Origin: Sipunculus nudus
Lineage: Eukaryota; Annelida; Sipuncula; Golfingiida; Sipunculidae
Length of the DNA: 64,000 bases
Direction: 5' to 3'
NCBI GenBank assembly: GCA_026874595.1
Contig: CM049307.1
Span: 95,392,330-95,456,329 of the forward strand
The notes under the pieces are model-generated. The model saw only the letters and a list, made by a program, of their open reading frames with translations. It was not told where the DNA came from and ran no database searches. The position numbers and the translations under genes were made by a program. Shown here in pieces: positions 59,080 through 64,000 of the stretch. Positions within the stretch are counted from its first letter, which is position 1, and every line of letters starts with the position of its first letter.

Positions 59080-59725
59080 TGAATAGGGCCGCTAGGGGGG
59101 GCGGGATGCAAACCTCCCGAACATATCATATTTTGGCCATATCTCCAAAATTATAAGCCTCAATTACATAAACTATAGCTTATTTTCTTCCTCTGAGTTT
59201 TCTCCATAACCTAGTGTAGTCATCTGGTCACAATTTTGTAACACTTTGTCGGTGTGTCTGTCTGTTTGTCAGTTGTCCTCAAATTCGCCTGCTTGCTCTT
59301 GCGTCTCACATATAGCATTCTAAAGGGCACAGTTTTGAAAGAATCCTTTTGAAACTATTACATCTTAAGTCTTACACTAATATCTCGAAGCCAATTTTTC
59401 ATTTTCCGGATATGGCCGCTAGGGGGCGCTGAACTCGAACCTCTCCCAACATATCATGCTTTGGCAATATCTCCAAAACTATAAACCTCAGTTACATAAC
59501 CTGTAGCTTTTTTCTTCCTTTGAGTCTTCTCCATAACCTGGAGTAGTCATCTGGACTCAATCTTGAGTCACTTTGTCAGTGTTTTCGTCTGTTTGTCAGT
59601 TGTCCTCAAATTCGCCTGCTTGTTGGTTCTTGCGTCTCACATTTAGCATTCTATAGGCCGCAGTTTTGATGGAATCCATTTGATACTATTACATCTTATG
59701 TCTTACACTAATATCTAGAAATAAA
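59080..59725 (+). repeat. ~320-bp tandem repeat, copies 1 and 2, with CTCF-like motifs
   Basis: Units begin near 59083 and 59409 with GGCCGCTAGGGGG and share CATATCAT, ATATCTCCAAAA, TTTTCTTCCT, TCTCCATAACCT, GTCTGTTTGTCAGTTGTCCT and TTACACTAATATCT. Copies 3 and 4 lie beyond the first exon of the right-hand gene. Confidence 0.85.
59414..59430 (+). promoter_or_regulatory. CTCF-like motif in repeat copy 2
   Basis: GGCCGCTAGGGGGCGCT differs from the CCASYAGRKGGC core at one position. Variants are at 59087 (GGCCGCTAGGGGGGGCGGG), 60727 (GGCCACTAGTGGGCGTT) and 61057 (GTCCGCTGGAGGGCGCTT). Binding is inference. Confidence 0.4.
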
Positions 59726-60291
59726 ACCTCAACTGCCGTGAAACTTCAGAATGATGACATTGCATTATGATGCCCTCTCCCTGAACAGTCCCATCATAAA
59801 GACAGTCATGGATGGTACTCAGACATCCGGTAAATATAGCGCAATAGTCGGGAAAGAATTATCTAGTAAAATAGTTTGCCTACACATAATGTTATAACTG
59901 TGCCGCATATTTCCAGACACTTTGCCTCATGACCCAGATGCTACGTCTCTTCTTGTTGGCAAGTCGGAATTTTGTCAGTTATTGCGGCATGCGCCACAAA
60001 TCTTACAGGAAATAAATTGTCAGGTGCGCAAAAATGTAATTTGATTTGCCATTGTGCAATAAAAATATTCATAAACATTTCTGTTTCTTTATTGACGATT
60101 TATTTAATATCATTTGAGACATAGCGCTTCTTCTATGGCATCAAAGGGACATCGTTGTTGAAGCCCGCATAATGTCACATCCTGGTTATTATCATAATCT
60201 TTAGAAGCATGCACCATAGACATGACAATAAGCGGGCTTGATTGTATTTGATTTCAGTTTGTTCAAAGACAGAGTGACCTATGTAGCACCC

Positions 60292-60413
60292 ATGGCTAAG
60301 GTGTGTCCGAAGGCAGGCCGCAGCCCATTCCGCAGGAAGAAGAACTGTATACTCGGAGTGTTTGGAGCAATATTAATCTACACCCTGGTACACATGGTGC
60401 AGTATGATGGCAG
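60292..60413 (+). CDS. First coding exon of a putative type II membrane protein
   Basis: The ATG at 60292 opens MAKVCPKAGRSPFRRKKN, a short basic tail, then a hydrophobic span CILGVFGAILIYTLVHMV and QYDG before a strong donor GGCAG|GTGGGT. An acceptor-like TTTCAG lies at 60257, so part of the 5' UTR may be in this exon. A basic tail with one signal anchor is the layout of Golgi type II enzymes (glycosyltransferases, sulfotransferases). The catalytic part would lie beyond the window; no family is claimed. Frame-compatible with the exon at 61588. Confidence 0.5.
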
Positions 60414-60719
60414 GTGGGTTTTCTCTAATCATACATAAGTAATAACGTATCAGTTATCCTACTAGTACTACATCATGTTTAGATAACTTTATAAGGATTT
60501 TTTTTGTAATATGTCTGTATGCTCCTATACTAATGTTATTTACATGTCATGCTAATTAGCTTCATGTTAAATCTTTTTGTATTAAGTAACAAGCAGAGTT
60601 GGGTCCAGGGGGAAGCAATTGTAAATACTTGTACCTGTGTACAGTTGATGGTCAGGTACAGGTGCAATTACAACACTTTTTATAGAGTATCTAGCTTCAG
60701 GTCCAGGTACTTCATTTTC

Positions 60720-61350
60720 CAGATATGGCCACTAGTGGGCGTTGTACACGACCCTCACAAACATACAATTGTATTGGCCATATCTCTACACCCAAAGCCT
60801 CAGTTACATAAACTATAGCTTATTTTCTTCCATTGAGTCTTCTCCATAACCTGATTAAGGCATCTGGTTTCAATCTTCTGTCATTTGTCAGTGTGTCCAT
60901 CTGTTTGTCCGTTATCCTCAAAGTCACTTGCTTGCTGGTTCTTACGCCTTACATATAGCATTTTACAGGCCACAGCTTTGACGGAATCCTTTTGAAACTG
61001 GGACAGCTCATGTCATACACTAATAATACGAAACGCATTTGTCGTCTTCGGAATATGTCCGCTGGAGGGCGCTTCAGTCGACCCTCCCAAGTATATCATT
61101 AATTCGCCATACCTCCAAAACTATAAATCTAAATTACATAAATTATAACTCATTTTCTTCCTTTGAATCTTCTCAATAACTAGGTTATGTCATCTGGTGT
61201 CAATCTTGTCTCACAAAGTCAGTATGTCTGTCTGTTCGTCTGTTGTTGTCAGCTTTGTCTGCTTGCCTGTTCTTTTGTCTCATATGTCATTCTACGGCCA
61301 CATATTCTCAGCAATGTCCCTGAGAATCATTCCATTAATAGAAAACCGAC
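60720..61350 (+). repeat. ~320-bp tandem repeat, copies 3 and 4
   Basis: Units begin near 60722 and 61052 with the CTCF-like word, then CATATC.C, AAAACTATAAATCTAAATTA, TTTTCTTCC and TGTCTGTCTGTT words. They lie inside the intron between the two candidate exons. Confidence 0.8.
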
Positions 61351-61587
61351 GATATGTTCTGTCTGTTTGTCTGTGTTTCACTTCCGATTTCCGGCAAGCG
61401 TTCGACATATGGTCGTCTAGTTTTAAACTTAATGTTTTCACAACTGTTTCATACATAAAATTGATCGATATACGAGAGCGGGTTTCTCCATTTATATACG
61501 CATGTCAAAGTCATAATTTCCATTGTGAACAAGTACATTGGGACGATTCCAAGTTCATCCGTGGTTATTTAACTTTTTCGTGCAGAG

Positions 61588-61649
61588 ATACATCCACAAA
61601 GAGTATATAGAAATTCAGACGCGCAGCTCAGACAGACATTTATATGAAG
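61588..61649 (+). CDS. Second candidate exon of the type II membrane protein
   Basis: The sequence after TTTTTCGTGCAGAG continues the frame of 60413 (AG + A = Arg) as YIHKEYIEIQTRSSDRHLYE and stops at a good donor GAAG|GTAAGG. It would be a hydrophilic stem segment after the membrane anchor. The alternative acceptor two bases earlier leads to an early stop. Short, so only moderately supported. Confidence 0.4.
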
Positions 61650-62063
61650 GTAAGGCTTATTTTCATTCAACTTTCAGTTGTTTGAGCTGCCTTTCCTGCC
61701 TTGCGATGGCGATAATTTGCGATTGCGGACATTGTCGAAGTTATTGTTTCGTTATTTTTGTATAATCAATGCAACTTTTCCATTGACGAGAGTCGCGTAA
61801 CCCTTCATTCGTTTATATACTGGGGGCTGATTTAAATTTATATTTGTGTTTAAGTATACGTATAAACATTCGATGATGCTGACGGTACTTACCTTTTTCC
61901 ACCAGATTGCAGCCTGATACATGTCTCAATATATATTTCTGTGCAAAGCATTTCGCCCATTTTATAAACAAGAATCTTGTTAAACTGTTGATTTTAACAT
62001 GAAAAGCAAGTCATTTTCAAAATAATTATGGCAGTACTCAAAAATACGCACATAAATCTATCT

Positions 62064-62110
<47 letters not shown>
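62064..62110. repeat. (TA)n microsatellite, interrupted
   Basis: TA run with a TTTA interruption. Confidence 0.9.
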
Positions 62111-62113
<3 letters not shown>

Positions 62114-62719
62114 AAATAAAATCCCTAATGTGCGGAATAAACAAAGTTACAGCTTCTAAGAAATGTAGCCGAACAAGTTTGTAATTATAAAAGATTCTGC
62201 TGCTGAGTAATTCATGGGATCTTAGTCCTAAATTTTTTTAAACTACAACATTTCGCGATGTTTATTCTTCTTATGTTGATATATATGCCTACCACTGATT
62301 TGGCCTGATATTCGACATACTTTTTAGCAAAATGGATTAAAAATCAAACCGCTTTATCTTCAAAGATTTAAAAAGGGGGTTAACTCATAGTTTAATACAT
62401 CAAATATCTCAAAGTCCCATTTAAAATACGTTAAATCATTTAATTATTTCAGCAGGATTTAATTCGGACAGAGACATAACATCTAAGTTGATCTGACCCC
62501 TATAGCATTTTGATTTTCATTTAAACTTGGCTTTGACTGGAGTTTCACTCGGAGTTTCCCTTCGTTTCATTGTGCGCGTATATACGCGTATGTGCGTATA
62601 CATGCGTGATCCTGTATAGACGTATGCAGTGGTAGAATATATCAAGCACGCCTTCCTAAACAATAAGGTGTAGTGAGGTCATTTTGTCCTGAATCCCCGA
62701 GTTCATGCAGACCCTATGC

Positions 62720-63070
62720 GTGAAAATCGCTCCATGGCGATTTTCACACAAACACGCTGACGGACACAGGTAGCAACCAAATTGCAAAATCATATTAGCA
62801 ATAATTCACGAATATACGCACACGGAAACACTGCTTAAAACCGACCGCTCACTGTATGATTAGTTCAGAGATATTGTGCGCGATGTTTTGGCAGATTTTC
62901 TCTAGAACAGCACAGCGATTTACGGTCTTACACTAAAGCCGCTGGCTCACTTCACGACTGTATCGGACAATTCAGAGAATAGGCGGAATAAGTACCGACA
63001 GGGTACATTATCGTGAAGTGTAGCAGACCAAGCGTCGCGATTTTCTCAGCATGAAAAATCGCCGTCGCCA
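62720..63070. repeat. Group of inverted repeats, possible MITE remnant
   Basis: GTGAAAATCGC (62720-62730) pairs with GCGATTTTCAC just after it. CACTTCACGA (62948-62957) pairs with TCGTGAAGTG (63011-63020), and GCGATTTTC recurs inverted at 63038-63062. Nested dyads of this kind suggest a folded DNA element; ends were not defined. Confidence 0.5.
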
Positions 63071-63330
63071 AGAGTAAAGAACTCTCAAAGAAAATCAACC
63101 GATCTTACGAAATCGTGTCGTGAACCAATAGATCCGACAAAGTTGGCTGATTTTGATTATTTTTGTTGGGACATTGTTCAAGTTCTGTGACGGTATATTT
63201 GCCGTACTCTATTTCATTTTCTTTTGGCTGGATCCCAGAACAGGTGCGTCAATACAGGGGACCTGGGTGGAGGTAAATATCCCCTACTTTTAGCAAGGGG
63301 GGATTGTAAATATAAACATCCCCTTAGAAT

Positions 63331-63332
<2 letters not shown>

Positions 63333-63371
<39 letters not shown>
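63333..63371. repeat. (TA)n microsatellite
   Basis: TA run of about 39 bp. Confidence 0.95.
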
Positions 63372-63374
<3 letters not shown>

Positions 63375-63542
63375 GAATGTCATAAGTTAATAATTAGAAT
63401 TATAGACTTCTCGATCTCATAGTTTACTATAAAATATTATAACTAAACCTGTTTAGAATTAACATATATCCTGGAAACATAATACCTTATTCTTTAAAAC
63501 CTTATACTCAGTTGTAATATATGTGAAATGTGTCCAGCAGAC

Positions 63543-63544
<2 letters not shown>

Positions 63545-63613
<69 letters not shown>

Positions 63614-63680
63614 CATATATATTTATTTATACATACATATATATATATATATATAAATTTACATATATACATATATTTCA
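63545..63680. repeat. (TA)n / (TACA)n compound microsatellite
   Basis: A perfect TA run to about 63598, then mixed TATACATA units. The Tyr/Ile open frame over it is a by-product. Confidence 0.95.
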
Positions 63681-64000
63681 GGACTTAAACACACTTACTT
63701 GTGTTCGACAGCTCTGTTTGGTAAGGGCCCCTACGGGCCCTCACTCGTCAGGAACACTGAGTGGTCTTGTCGGGGCTCCTAATACTTGTTCCAGGGGATT
63801 TGTAGTTGGTCAGCAGGTGTTTTGACCTGTGCCTGCATGTCGCTGCGATTTCATTTCTTTTGTTGAGAGTGCATAATAAGGGTATATTGCACATTTAAGT
63901 CCTTTATTTTCCAAATGTATTCGCTTAGTGTAGTGGAATTTCGTCCCTTTTCGTTTTTGAAGCTAGATTTGTGGGCCGTGTAGCGTGTTTTGAATGTGTT

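Larger units (their letters stand above)
61650..63300. other. Likely intron of the right-hand gene; no exon recognised
   Basis: No further exon was found. Contains an AT-rich TA tract at 62064-62110 and a group of inverted repeats at 62720-63070. Confidence 0.4.

Noticed and set aside
61197-61610. 137-codon frame after repeat copy 4
   Set aside because: Mostly covers repeat-derived TGTCTGTCTGTT sequence; the part with splice support (61588-61649) is read in another frame.

Overview
The window is animal nuclear DNA: AT-rich, intron-containing, dominated by degraded transposable elements, with many long (TA)n tracts. The repeat types (tRNA-derived SINE, Ty3-like elements with mixed pol order, dispersed repeats with AGGTCA strings, many small TIR elements) suggest a mollusc, probably a bivalve. 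That is inference from general pattern; no marker gene settles it.

Only two host genes have real support. The first is a five-exon gene on the minus strand (16174 down to 11662) for a 12-TM major facilitator transporter of the monocarboxylate transporter (SLC16) type. Its splice sites can be read directly. One intron has a GC donor, and the exon 3/exon 4 junction is one base out of phase. The 3' splice site of the last exon belongs to a 44-bp minisatellite that repeats the same splice acceptor seven more times upstream in the intron. The second is the start of a plus-strand gene near the right end (exons at 60292-60413 and 61588-61649) for a possible type II membrane protein; the rest lies beyond the window.

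Mobile elements make up most of what else can be named. 1588-6201 is a 4.6-kb TIR element with a perfect 8-bp target duplication, inserted in a dispersed repeat whose uninterrupted copy lies at 18786-19218. 23.9-28.9 kb holds a decayed minus-strand Ty3/gypsy element in standard order (gag, PR, RT, RH, INT). 40.37-42.59 kb is a 5'-truncated L1/Tx1-like LINE, followed directly by a tRNA-derived SINE with a 14-bp target duplication (42655-42951). 47804-48091 is a palindromic MITE. 50301-56891 is a complete LTR element with two similar LTRs and the unusual order gag-PR-INT-RT-RH (Gmr1-like); its coding region is disabled by several frameshifts, stops and a lost RT catalytic aspartate.

Tandem structures include a ~350-bp array at 31.85-34.74 kb, a ~1-kb segmental duplication at 45.47-47.21 kb, a ~320-bp repeat at 59.08-61.35 kb carrying CTCF-like motifs and flanking the first exon of the right-hand gene, and a TTTCATTCATTCAATC-type minisatellite at 8.2 kb. 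The remaining stretches hold no gene I can support.
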